Positions 1-5,519 of a stretch of DNA of 5,519 nucleotides are shown piece after piece. The notes under the pieces were generated by a model. It saw only the letters and a program-made list of their open reading frames with translations, made no database searches and had not been told where the DNA came from. Origin of the DNA: an uncultured Eubacteriales bacterium (GTDB taxonomy: Bacteria; Bacillota; Clostridia; Christensenellales; Aristaeellaceae); contig CADBNX010000051.1 in NCBI GenBank assembly GCA_902796115.1, positions 1-5,519 on the forward strand, read 5' to 3'. Position 1 is the first letter of the stretch, and the number at the start of each line of letters is the position of its first letter. The position numbers and the translations under genes were made by a program.

Positions 1-398
1 ACTGCGGGCCAGGCATGGGCTGCCACACAGGTGCGGTACAGGGATTCGTTGCGCATCATTTCGAGGGTCACCATGATGATGTGTTCGGCGATGGTTACCC
101 CATACGCGCCGGAGGAATTGCTCAGCAGCGCGTCGGCATTGGCAAAGACGCCGGGCGCCAGATAAGGTTCGATGCCCGCGGTGGAGGAACAGAACCATTT
201 CAGCTGCGGCGCGCGGCCGACCAGGCTCATGCCCGTGCCGTAGAGCACCTCGGCTTCTCCGATCAGGGGCAGGGCTTCGGCTTCACTTCCGCAGAAACGC
301 ACGGCGAAGCCGTGCACGGCGGCGGCGCGGAGGATGGATTCCCGCTGCGGCTCCGTCAGCGGCAGGGTAACGAGCAGCATTCTTTCCGTGGTCTTCAT
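1..398 (-). CDS. D-2-hydroxyacid dehydrogenase, N-terminal part (runs off left edge)
   Basis: This gene is on the minus strand and only its first 132 codons are visible. Translating the reverse complement from the ATG at 398 gives MKTTERMLLVTLPLTEPQRE and continues without a stop. Around residues 66-73 is LKWFCSST, followed by AGIEPYL and then NSSGAYGVTIAEH, ending in a helix LEMMRN. This is the typical end of the N-terminal catalytic domain of the D-isomer 2-hydroxyacid dehydrogenase family (SerA, glyoxylate/hydroxypyruvate reductase, D-lactate dehydrogenase). Members interconvert 2-keto acids and D-2-hydroxy acids with NAD(P)H in the cytoplasm. The Rossmann domain and the Arg/Glu/His catalytic residues lie outside the window, so substrate and cofactor cannot be judged. 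The start codon overlaps the stop of the araC-type gene (ATGA), and an AAAGGAAAG ribosome binding site (plus-strand 408-416) lies inside that gene's last codons. Translational coupling is therefore likely. Confidence 0.87.
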   Translation of the reverse strand, partial: MKTTERMLLVTLPLTEPQRESILRAAAVHGFAVRFCGSEAEALPLIGEAEVLYGTGMSLVGRAPQLKWFCSSTAGIEPYLAPGVFANADALLSNSSGAYGVTIAEHIIMVTLEMMRNESLYRTCVAAHAWPA

Positions 399-1204
399 TT
401 TCGGACACTTTCCTTTCTGTAGTCGGATGGGGAGATGCCAAAGTGGGCCTTGAAGGATTTGCTCAGGTGGAATTCATCGTAAAAGCCGAACTGCAGCGCG
501 ATTTCACGCAGGCCTACCTCCGGCTCCAGGCGCATCTGCTGCGCGGCCATATCCAGCTTCAGGGTCGTCTGGTACTGTGTGAAGGTCATGCCGGTTTTTT
601 CGCGGACAGCCCGGTTGATGGCCCGGTCACTCGTGTTCAGCATCTGTTCAAGTTCCGCGAGGCGCACCTTCCGGTGCGGGGATTCGCGCAGCACCCGGAT
701 CACCTGATCGGCAAGGATGGCGTGCGGATTGTTTTCCGCTTCGGCGATATCCGCGAGGTCGAACAGCAGCAGGCGGAACAGGGCGCTGAGGCGCTCTTCG
801 CGGTGCCGGTCCTGCCGCCAGGCGCCGTCGACGATTTCTTCAAACCGCTGCTTTACGGCGGCGCTGCCCCGGGCGTGAATCAGGGAGGGAAGCATCAGGA
901 TGTGCGGCGCGCCGGGTACGTCTTCCTTTTCGCCGGAGATATGCAGGCACATGGTCCTCGTATCGGGAGCGCAGGGAAGGCGCGTGTAATGATGGTGCCC
1001 GCTGGCGAGCAGCAGCACATCCCCTTCCTCCAGCAGGTAATCCGTGCTGTTTTCGGTGATCATCCACTGCCCTTTGGCAAGGTAGATGAAATCATGGCAT
1101 TCGAGCACCCGGTCCAGATACAGGGGTTCCGTGGGCTGATGATACCAGTGAGAGGCGGCCGCGATCACGCGGTGCGCGGCGGAAAGACTGATGGCGATGG
1201 ACAT
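395..1204 (-). CDS. AraC-family transcriptional regulator
   Basis: This is a 269-residue cytoplasmic DNA-binding regulator. Residues about 28-92 form a small beta-rich region (CHDFIYLAKGQWMI, then LEEGDVLLLASGHHHY) typical of the AraC sensor cupin that binds a small effector. Residues about 112-155 form a helical linker. Residues about 163-265 carry the two helix-turn-helix motifs; the second (REIALQFGFYDEFHLSKSFK, then AHFGISPSDYRK) matches the classic AraC/XylS signature very well. The start is set at the ATG at 1204 because AAAAAGGAG lies 5 bases upstream. The alternative ATG at 1282 lies upstream of the transcription start expected from the TATAAT box at 1286-1281. It is divergent from the plus-strand oxidoreductase operon and overlaps the downstream dehydrogenase by 4 bases. 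It probably controls both arms and perhaps itself. AraC relatives of this length usually activate sugar or sugar-acid catabolism genes, but the effector is unknown. Confidence 0.95.
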   Translation of the reverse strand: MSIAISLSAAHRVIAAASHWYHQPTEPLYLDRVLECHDFIYLAKGQWMITENSTDYLLEEGDVLLLASGHHHYTRLPCAPDTRTMCLHISGEKEDVPGAPHILMLPSLIHARGSAAVKQRFEEIVDGAWRQDRHREERLSALFRLLLFDLADIAEAENNPHAILADQVIRVLRESPHRKVRLAELEQMLNTSDRAINRAVREKTGMTFTQYQTTLKLDMAAQQMRLEPEVGLREIALQFGFYDEFHLSKSFKAHFGISPSDYRKESVRK

Positions 1205-1209
1205 GCGGA

Positions 1210-1218
1210 CTCCTTTTT
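1210..1218 (-). promoter_or_regulatory. Ribosome binding site of the AraC-type gene
   Basis: On the minus strand the sequence reads AAAAAGGAG, then 5 bases, then ATG at 1204. It is a near-ideal Shine-Dalgarno match and decides the start of the regulator in favour of 1204 over the longer open frame starting at 1282. Confidence 0.8.
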
Positions 1219-1234
1219 GGCTGTCATACACGTT

Positions 1235-1255
1235 TTTCCATAAAAAATGCGGAAA
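1235..1255. promoter_or_regulatory. Candidate operator: TTTCC-N11-GGAAA inverted repeat
   Basis: TTTCC (1235-1239) and GGAAA (1251-1255) form a short inverted repeat about 6 bases upstream of the plus-strand -35 box. That is roughly -62 to -42 relative to the predicted start, a usual place for an AraC-type activator. The right half is part of ATGCGGAAA (1247-1255), which recurs as ATGTGGAAA at 1294-1302, and a related ATGGAAAAAC reads on the minus strand at 1241-1232. The repeats are seen directly; binding by the neighbouring regulator is inference, and short A/T-rich repeats can arise by chance. Confidence 0.35.
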
Positions 1256-1261
1256 TTTACA

Positions 1262-1290
1262 TGGACAACCCTCCGGAACCATTATATCAT
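1262..1290 (+). promoter_or_regulatory. Promoter of the plus-strand oxidoreductase operon
   Basis: TGGACA at 1262-1267 matches the -35 consensus TTGACA in 5 of 6 bases. After exactly 17 bases comes TATCAT at 1285-1290, matching TATAAT in 5 of 6. Transcription would start near 1297, giving a leader of about 30 bases to the ATG at 1327. No other promoter-like pair was seen in the gap in this direction. The gaps between the next genes (11, 30 and 66 bases) show no obvious internal promoter, so this one probably serves the whole operon. Confidence 0.6.
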
Positions 1291-1308
1291 TTCATGTGGA
1301 AAACACAA
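1281..1308 (-). promoter_or_regulatory. Promoter of the AraC-type regulator and downstream dehydrogenase
   Basis: On the minus strand the -10 box is a perfect TATAAT (plus-strand 1281-1286). It is preceded by TGA, giving an extended -10 element (TGATATAAT). Sixteen bases upstream is TTGTGT (1303-1308), a weak -35 that keeps only the TTG. An extended -10 can compensate for a poor -35. Transcription would start near 1274, leaving a leader of about 70 bases before the ATG at 1204. The -10 shares bases 1285-1286 with the -10 of the oppositely directed promoter. Confidence 0.6.
1295..1307. promoter_or_regulatory. Candidate operator: TGTG-N5-CACA palindrome at the start site
   Basis: TGTGGAAAACACA is an inverted repeat with 4-base arms. 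It spans the predicted plus-strand transcription start (about 1297) and overlaps the weak -35 of the regulator promoter (1303-1308). A protein bound here could block both promoters. It could be a regulator site or a divergent catabolite-control site, but it lacks the central CG of the standard cre consensus, so no factor is assigned. Confidence 0.3.
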
Positions 1309-1314
1309 GAGAAA

Positions 1315-1321
1315 GGTGGAG
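1315..1321 (+). promoter_or_regulatory. Ribosome binding site of the quinone oxidoreductase gene
   Basis: GGTGGAG lies 5 bases before the ATG at 1327. It supports this start over the in-frame ATG at 1261, which lies upstream of the predicted -35 box and so would not be on the transcript. A GTG at 1321 is in frame two codons earlier, but it overlaps this site. Confidence 0.7.
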
Positions 1322-1326
1322 TGAGA

Positions 1327-2310
1327 ATGCACGCGGTATTGCTGGGAAATGATCGGAAACTGCACTGGAGCGAGGTGCCGGATCCGGTTTTGAAGGAAGA
1401 TGACGTACTGCTGGAGGTGCACGCGGCCGCGCTGAACCGTGCGGATCTGCTGCAGCGTGCCGGACAGTATCCGCCCCCGCCGGGCTGGCCGGACTGGTTC
1501 GGGCTGGAGGCCGCGGGAACGGTGTGCGCACTGGGAGAGAAAGCGAAGAAGGAAGGCAGATGGCACGTGGGCGATGAGGCGTGCGCGCTGCTGGGCGGCG
1601 GCGGGTATGCCGAATATGCAGCCGTGCCTTCCGGGATGCTGATGCCCGTGCCGAAGGGCCTTTCGATGACGGAAGCGGCCGCGCTTCCTGAGGTGTTCGG
1701 AGCGGCGTATCTCTTCCTGTTCATGGAAGCCGGACTCAAAGCGGGCGATACCGTGCTGATGCAGGCCGGTGCGAGCGGCCTTGCAAGCGTGGTGATCCCG
1801 ATGGCAAGGGCGTTCGGCGCCCGGGTGCTGACTACCGTGCTGACGGATGAAATCGCCTCTTCCATCGCGCACCTGAAAGCGGACCGTGTGATCGTGACCG
1901 CGCGGGAAGATCTGGAAGAAGTGATGAAACAGGAGAAAGAAGCGGGCAGGGGCGTTGACATCGCGATCGACTGCCTGGGCGGAGAAACCGTGGGCAAATG
2001 CCTGCCGCAGATGAACCGCGGCGGACGGTGGATCATGATCGCGACCCTGGCGGGCGATCCGACCACGGTGGACCTGAAGAAAATGTATGTGAACGGCACG
2101 AGGCTCATCGGGACGACGCTGCGCTCGCGCACCCCGGAGGCAAAGGCGAAGCTGCTTGCCGACATGGTGAAGCTGATCTGGCCGAAGGTGGAGAGCGGGG
2201 AGATCCGTCCCACGATCGACCGGGTGTATCCGATCACGCAGGCGGAAGAAGCCCAGCAGCGGATGGCGGAAGGAAAGAACGTCGGCAAAATCGTGCTGAC
2301 GGTAAAATAA
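1327..2310 (+). CDS. PIG3-type NAD(P)H:quinone oxidoreductase (zinc-free MDR)
   Basis: This 327-residue cytoplasmic enzyme belongs to the medium-chain dehydrogenase/reductase superfamily, quinone oxidoreductase branch. Family marks in order: NRADLLQRAGQYPPPPG at 37-53 (the PIG3-type substrate-side loop), GLEAAG at 59-64 where zinc enzymes have GHE, VGDEACALLGGGGYAEY at 81-97, the nucleotide-binding stretch QAGASGLAS at 146-154, GTTLRSR at 262-268 and GKNVGKIVL at 316-324. Zinc ligands are absent, as expected. Length equals the family norm (about 325). Such enzymes reduce quinones or alpha,beta-unsaturated carbonyls with NADPH; the natural substrate is often unknown. One oddity is that the usual GASGVG turn reads GASGLA, with Ala for the last glycine, which could affect cofactor binding. 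It is the first gene of the plus-strand operon, with 11 bases to the next gene. Confidence 0.9.
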   Translation: MHAVLLGNDRKLHWSEVPDPVLKEDDVLLEVHAAALNRADLLQRAGQYPPPPGWPDWFGLEAAGTVCALGEKAKKEGRWHVGDEACALLGGGGYAEYAAVPSGMLMPVPKGLSMTEAAALPEVFGAAYLFLFMEAGLKAGDTVLMQAGASGLASVVIPMARAFGARVLTTVLTDEIASSIAHLKADRVIVTAREDLEEVMKQEKEAGRGVDIAIDCLGGETVGKCLPQMNRGGRWIMIATLAGDPTTVDLKKMYVNGTRLIGTTLRSRTPEAKAKLLADMVKLIWPKVESGEIRPTIDRVYPITQAEEAQQRMAEGKNVGKIVLTVK

Positions 2311-2321
2311 CGGAGGAAGCT

Positions 2322-3344
2322 ATGGAGATTCATCGTATTTTGTTTCCGGAGCCGAACCGTGCCGAACTGGTGACGGAAACGCTGCCGGATCAGCCGGGAC
2401 CCGGTCAGGTGCTGTACCGCACCTCCTATACCACCATATCGCCCGGAACGGAGCGCGCCAATATCACGGGGGACCCGAACGTGGCGGGCACCAACGCGCC
2501 CAGCGTCAAATTCCCGCGCGGGATCGGATACTCCTCCTCCGGCGTGGTGATGGCTGTGGGCGAGGGCGTGACCGCGCTCAGGCCCGGCGACCGGGTGATC
2601 GGATACTGGAGCAAGCACGCGGATTACAACATGCTGCCGCTCAATCAGGTGATCCGGATCCCGGACGGGGGCATCGGCATGCGGGAAGCGGCGGCGGTTT
2701 TTATCGGCACTTTCCCGATGGCGGCCATCCGCAAAACGCGCCTGGAGGCGGGCGAATCGCTGATGGTGATGGGACTGGGACTGCTGGGGCAGTTTGCGGT
2801 CCGGCTGGCGCGCGCCGCCGGCGCGGTGCCCGTGATCGCGGTCGATCCCGTGGCGTCGCGGCGTGAGGACGCGCTGCGCGGAGGCGCGGACGCGGCGCTT
2901 GATCCCTTTGAACCGGGGTTTGCCCGGCGGGTAAAGGAAATGACGGACGGCGGCGTCAATGCCGCGATCGAGGTGACCGGGCAGGGCGCCGGGCTGGATG
3001 AAACGCTGGACTGCATGGCCAAATTCGGCCGTGTGGCGCTGCTCGGCTGCACGAGAAACAAGGAATTCACCATCGATTACTACCGGAAGGTCCACTGCCC
3101 TGGCATTACGCTGATCGGCGCGCATACCAACGCACGGCCGAGTACGGAATCCCATCCCGGATACTTTACGCACAACGACGATATCAAAGCGATCCTGAAG
3201 CTGTGCGCGGGCGGCAGGATCGATATCGCCGCCATGCTGTCGGAGCTTCACGCGCCTCAGGAATGCGCCGCGGTATATGACCGGCTGATCCACGACCGGA
3301 ATTTCCCGATGGCGGTGCAGTTTGACTGGACAAAAGAGATCTGA
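2322..3344 (+). CDS. BchC-like zinc-independent MDR dehydrogenase
   Basis: This 340-residue protein is an MDR-superfamily oxidoreductase. The N-terminal GroES-like domain (1-115) has TTISPGTER at 37-45, in the place where zinc alcohol dehydrogenases carry the catalytic cysteine, then RGIGYSSSGVV at 66-76 and GDRVIGY at 89-95. The Rossmann domain contains GLGLLG at 151-156 and VIAVD at 171-175, whose Asp suggests preference for NAD(H). ISPGTER and GYSSSG resemble the group containing BchC and the MDR half of two-domain MDR/Gfo-Idh-MocA proteins. No structural-zinc cysteine cluster is visible. The gene is followed after 30 bases by a Gfo/Idh/MocA gene, so the pair recreates as separate genes what some bacteria carry fused. 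The ATG at 2322 follows GGAGG (2312-2316). The likely role is oxidation or reduction of a hydroxyl on a sugar- or cyclitol-like substrate; the exact reaction is unknown. Confidence 0.85.
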   Translation: MEIHRILFPEPNRAELVTETLPDQPGPGQVLYRTSYTTISPGTERANITGDPNVAGTNAPSVKFPRGIGYSSSGVVMAVGEGVTALRPGDRVIGYWSKHADYNMLPLNQVIRIPDGGIGMREAAAVFIGTFPMAAIRKTRLEAGESLMVMGLGLLGQFAVRLARAAGAVPVIAVDPVASRREDALRGGADAALDPFEPGFARRVKEMTDGGVNAAIEVTGQGAGLDETLDCMAKFGRVALLGCTRNKEFTIDYYRKVHCPGITLIGAHTNARPSTESHPGYFTHNDDIKAILKLCAGGRIDIAAMLSELHAPQECAAVYDRLIHDRNFPMAVQFDWTKEI

Positions 3345-3374
3345 TATTCGCAGGAAACGGAGGAGAAGTGATCC

Positions 3375-4436
3375 ATGAAAAAACTGAAAGTGATCCAGAT
3401 CGGCGGCGAGCACGATCACGCGGCACCGGTATTTTCCTCACTGCGCAGGCAGAGCGACCTGTTTGACGTGCTGGGCTATGTGATCCCCGAGGATGACCTG
3501 AACTACCAGTTTGACGGCGCAAAACAGTATTTTGCGGGCTCGAAACCGAGTGAGGGCGCGAAGAAGCATTTTCAGGATATGCCGCGCTATACGCTGGAGG
3601 AAGCGCTGAAACTGCCGGGCCTTGAAGGAGCGGTGATCGAGACCAGTGAAAAGAAGCTGACCAAATACGCGCGCATCGCGGCGGAGCATGGGCTGCACGT
3701 GCACATGGACAAGCCGGGCAGTGAGGACGGAGAGGAGTATCAGGACCTGATCCGTTATATGAAGGAACACGGAACCGTGTTTTCCACAGGCTATATGTAC
3801 CGCTACAATCCCGCGGTAAAGGAACTGCTTGAAATGAAAAAACGCGGGGATCTGGGAGAAATCGTGTATGTGCAGGCGCAGATGAACTGCCTGCACCGGC
3901 CGGAAAAGCGCGACTGGCTGCACCTGTACAAGGGCGGTATGATGTTTTTCCTGGGATGCCACCTGATCGACCTGATCCTGCAATTGCAGGGAGAGCCGGA
4001 AGAAGTGATCCCCTGCAATATGTGCACGGGGCTGGACGGCGTGCGGGGGGAGGACTTCGGCATGGCGCTGCTGCGCTATCCGCGCGGCATTTCCTTCGCG
4101 AAAACCACGGCGGTGGAACTGGGCGGCTTCATGCGCCGTCAACTGGTCGTGGCCGGCACGAAGGCGACCGTCGAAATCAATCCGCTGGAGTACAGCATAT
4201 CCGGTGAAGTGAAAAACCAGTGCACGGACATGTTCGTGACAACGACGGAAGACTGCGCCAGGCACGGCTGGGGCGCGCGCGGAGAAAAGCAGACCCGGGG
4301 TCCCGTGAACCGCTACGACGATATGATGCGCGCATGGGGCGAGGCCGCGCTGGGCCTTGCGCCGATGCCCGTCGACCTGGATTATGAGGCGAAGCTGCAC
4401 AGATACGTGCTGAAAGCTTCCGGGATCATCAAATAA
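3375..4436 (+). CDS. Gfo/Idh/MocA-family NAD(P)-dependent oxidoreductase
   Basis: This 353-residue protein has the two-domain layout of the family: an N-terminal Rossmann domain (1 to about 125) and a C-terminal alpha/beta substrate domain. Visible marks are MDKPGS at 111-116 (the family's EKP motif, with catalytic Lys113), STGYMYRYNP at 137-146, and GGMMFFLGCHLIDL at 187-200, where His196 and Asp199 occupy the usual active-site positions. The nucleotide-binding start VIQIGGEHDHAAP (6-18) lacks the full GxGxxG, so cofactor binding may be unusual. Length is typical (330-390). Members oxidise or reduce hydroxyls of sugars, inositols and glycosides. GGAGGAG at 3359-3365 lies 9 bases before the ATG. 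The gene follows the MDR gene by 30 bases and ends just before a strong hairpin. Substrate cannot be assigned. Confidence 0.92.
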   Translation: MKKLKVIQIGGEHDHAAPVFSSLRRQSDLFDVLGYVIPEDDLNYQFDGAKQYFAGSKPSEGAKKHFQDMPRYTLEEALKLPGLEGAVIETSEKKLTKYARIAAEHGLHVHMDKPGSEDGEEYQDLIRYMKEHGTVFSTGYMYRYNPAVKELLEMKKRGDLGEIVYVQAQMNCLHRPEKRDWLHLYKGGMMFFLGCHLIDLILQLQGEPEEVIPCNMCTGLDGVRGEDFGMALLRYPRGISFAKTTAVELGGFMRRQLVVAGTKATVEINPLEYSISGEVKNQCTDMFVTTTEDCARHGWGARGEKQTRGPVNRYDDMMRAWGEAALGLAPMPVDLDYEAKLHRYVLKASGIIK

Positions 4437-4443
4437 TATCATC

Positions 4444-4486
4444 AAATCCGCGGGAAGCACCGTGCGCGCTGCTTCCCGCGGATTTT
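4444..4486 (+). terminator. Hairpin with T run between operon genes (terminator or attenuator)
   Basis: AAATCCGCGGGAAGCA (4444-4459) and TGCTTCCCGCGGATTT (4470-4485) are perfect reverse complements, forming a 16-bp GC-rich stem around a 10-base loop. A short TTTT run ends at 4486. It begins 7 bases after the upstream stop codon, as expected for an intrinsic terminator. The T run is short and the A run on the left makes it roughly symmetrical, so termination may be partial. Only 16 bases separate it from the next ATG, leaving no room for a downstream promoter. It may tune expression of the last gene or protect the upstream mRNA end. Confidence 0.7.
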
Positions 4487-4502
4487 GCAGAAAGGAAGAC
4501 AC

Positions 4503-5519
4503 ATGAAAACGCTTTTGATCGCAGGAGGCGGCACGCTTGGCCTGTATACGGCGGAGGAACTGCTGCGCCTCGGCAGCGAGGTGGAAGTGATCGCGCTGGA
4601 GGAACTGACAAGCGATAACCCGAAACTGACGTTCATCCGCGAAAGAGTGGACGACGCGTATCTTACAGGATTCCTCGCGGGGAAGCATTACGACGCGATC
4701 GTGGATTTCATCCATTATCCGGATCCCGCGGCCTATGAAAAACGTCTTCCCCTGCTGCAAAAGAGCACGGACCATCTGGTGTTTCTCTCCTCCTATCGCG
4801 TGTACGCGGACAGGGAGCATCCGGTGAAGTACTCTTCGCCGCAGCTGCTGGACGCCTGCGCCGGGGACGAATTCCTGCTGAAGAACGACAACTACGGCAT
4901 CTCCAAATGCTATGAGGAGCGGATCCTGCGGCGCTGCGAAAACCGGAACTGGACCATTGTGCGTCCGCTGATCTCCTTCTCCCATTTCCGGTTTGACCTG
5001 ATCACGCAGGGCGCGGGCACGCTGCTTACCCGGCCGAAAGAGGGCAAGCCCATCCTGCTGCCGGAGGAAGCGAGAAAACTGACCGCCGGTCTGACCTGGG
5101 CCGGCAATACGGGGAAGATCATCGCGCGCCTCGCGCTGAACGATCGGGCGAAAGGCGAGGATTACGTGCTCGGCACCGGAGAAAAGCATACCTGGGAGGA
5201 AGTGGCAGGATACTACACCGAACTGAACGGGGCACGGTTCGTATGGGTGGATACGGAAACATATCTGCGGTATGCCACGTCCAATGACGCCGGAAGCCGG
5301 ATCATTCTCTGCTACGACCGGCTGTTTGACCGTGAGGTGGATGCCGAAAAGACGCTGCTGGCAGCGGGACTTGGGACGGCTGATTTCCTGCCCGTGCGGC
5401 AGGCGCTGGAGAAGGAAATGGAGAATGCGAAAACCTGCAAGGATCCGCGCCTTGCAGATTCGCTCCGCTCCGCGCACATCGCGGCGATCAACAGGAAGAT
5501 GGACGAATACCTGGGAATC
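4503..5519 (+). CDS. Extended-SDR NAD-dependent epimerase/dehydratase (runs off right edge)
   Basis: From the ATG at 4503 the frame stays open to the window end, giving 339 residues without a stop. The N-terminus MKTLLIAGGGTLGLYTAEEL carries the SDR cofactor motif (AGGGTLG at 7-13, a variant of GGTGFIG). FLSSYRVYA at 94-102 provides the catalytic Ser97, and YGISK at 131-135 gives the catalytic Tyr131 and Lys135, so the active site looks intact. VRPLISF at 153-159 is the usual strand after the catalytic helix. These marks place it in the extended SDR (epimerase/dehydratase) group acting on sugars or nucleotide sugars; the substrate is not recognisable. Visible length already matches the family (310-350), so the stop is probably close. 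AAAGGAAG at 4491-4498 serves as ribosome binding site. It lies downstream of the hairpin and has no evident promoter of its own, so it likely depends on read-through. Confidence 0.88.
   Translation, partial: MKTLLIAGGGTLGLYTAEELLRLGSEVEVIALEELTSDNPKLTFIRERVDDAYLTGFLAGKHYDAIVDFIHYPDPAAYEKRLPLLQKSTDHLVFLSSYRVYADREHPVKYSSPQLLDACAGDEFLLKNDNYGISKCYEERILRRCENRNWTIVRPLISFSHFRFDLITQGAGTLLTRPKEGKPILLPEEARKLTAGLTWAGNTGKIIARLALNDRAKGEDYVLGTGEKHTWEEVAGYYTELNGARFVWVDTETYLRYATSNDAGSRIILCYDRLFDREVDAEKTLLAAGLGTADFLPVRQALEKEMENAKTCKDPRLADSLRSAHIAAINRKMDEYLGI

Noticed and set aside
15..422. A 135-codon plus-strand frame at the left edge
   Set aside because: It lies opposite the D-2-hydroxyacid dehydrogenase start and has no recognisable domain.
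443..1243. A 266-codon plus-strand frame opposite the AraC-type gene
   Set aside because: The sense strand carries an unmistakable AraC signature with a good ribosome binding site; the opposite frame shows no motif or start signal.
1295..1307. A standard catabolite-repression cre site
   Set aside because: The palindrome TGTG-N5-CACA lacks the central CG of the cre consensus, so it is kept only as an unassigned operator candidate.
1998..2321. Long N-terminal extension of the second MDR gene
   Set aside because: The extension overlaps the preceding oxidoreductase gene in another frame and has no MDR similarity; the ATG at 2322 with GGAGG upstream gives the normal family length.
1287..3419. 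A 710-codon open frame on the minus strand opposite the two MDR genes
   Set aside because: It is antisense to two clearly recognisable enzymes, crosses the gap between them, and its product is low-complexity, rich in Arg, Ser, Ala and His with no recognisable domain. High GC at third codon positions readily gives such antisense frames.
3438..5477. A 679-codon open frame on the minus strand opposite the Gfo/Idh/MocA and SDR genes
   Set aside because: It runs through the hairpin and both real genes, and its product is rich in His, Arg and Gln without any family motif. It is explained by codon bias of the sense genes.

Overview
The window looks like a high-GC (roughly 60% by eye) chromosomal segment of a Bacillota/Clostridia-type anaerobe. 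The grounds are strong purine-rich ribosome binding sites (GGAGG-like) before every gene, E. coli/Bacillus-like sigma-A promoter boxes in an AT-rich intergenic gap, short operon spacing and an AraC-type local regulator. This placement is an inference from style; there is no rRNA or marker gene to confirm it. No transposase, integrase, CRISPR array, tRNA or rRNA was seen, and coding density is close to complete.

Layout. On the minus strand, reading leftward from the central gap, an AraC-family regulator (1204 to 395) overlaps by 4 bases (ATGA) the start of a D-2-hydroxyacid dehydrogenase that runs off the left edge (398 to 1). The gap (1205-1326) holds two oppositely directed promoters with overlapping -10 boxes, plus small repeats that could be operator sites. 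On the plus strand there are four genes in one direction: a PIG3-type zinc-free quinone oxidoreductase (1327-2310), a BchC-like MDR dehydrogenase that lacks the usual zinc ligands (2322-3344), a Gfo/Idh/MocA oxidoreductase (3375-4436), and an extended-SDR NAD-dependent epimerase/dehydratase (4503 to beyond the right edge). A perfect 16-bp hairpin followed by a short T run sits between the last two.

How it may work together. All five enzymes are nicotinamide-dependent oxidoreductases from four superfamilies, arranged around one AraC regulator. This resembles a locally regulated catabolic island for a sugar, sugar acid or cyclitol derivative. In such a route, Gfo/Idh/MocA, MDR and SDR enzymes would oxidise, reduce or epimerise ring hydroxyls, and the 2-hydroxyacid dehydrogenase would handle a 2-keto or 2-hydroxy acid. 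No transporter, glycosidase, kinase or aldolase is in view, so the substrate cannot be named. The gene families are well supported; the shared pathway is inference. I found no clear sign of a wholly new type of system. The most unusual points are the overlapping divergent promoters with repeats and the terminator-like hairpin inside the operon.
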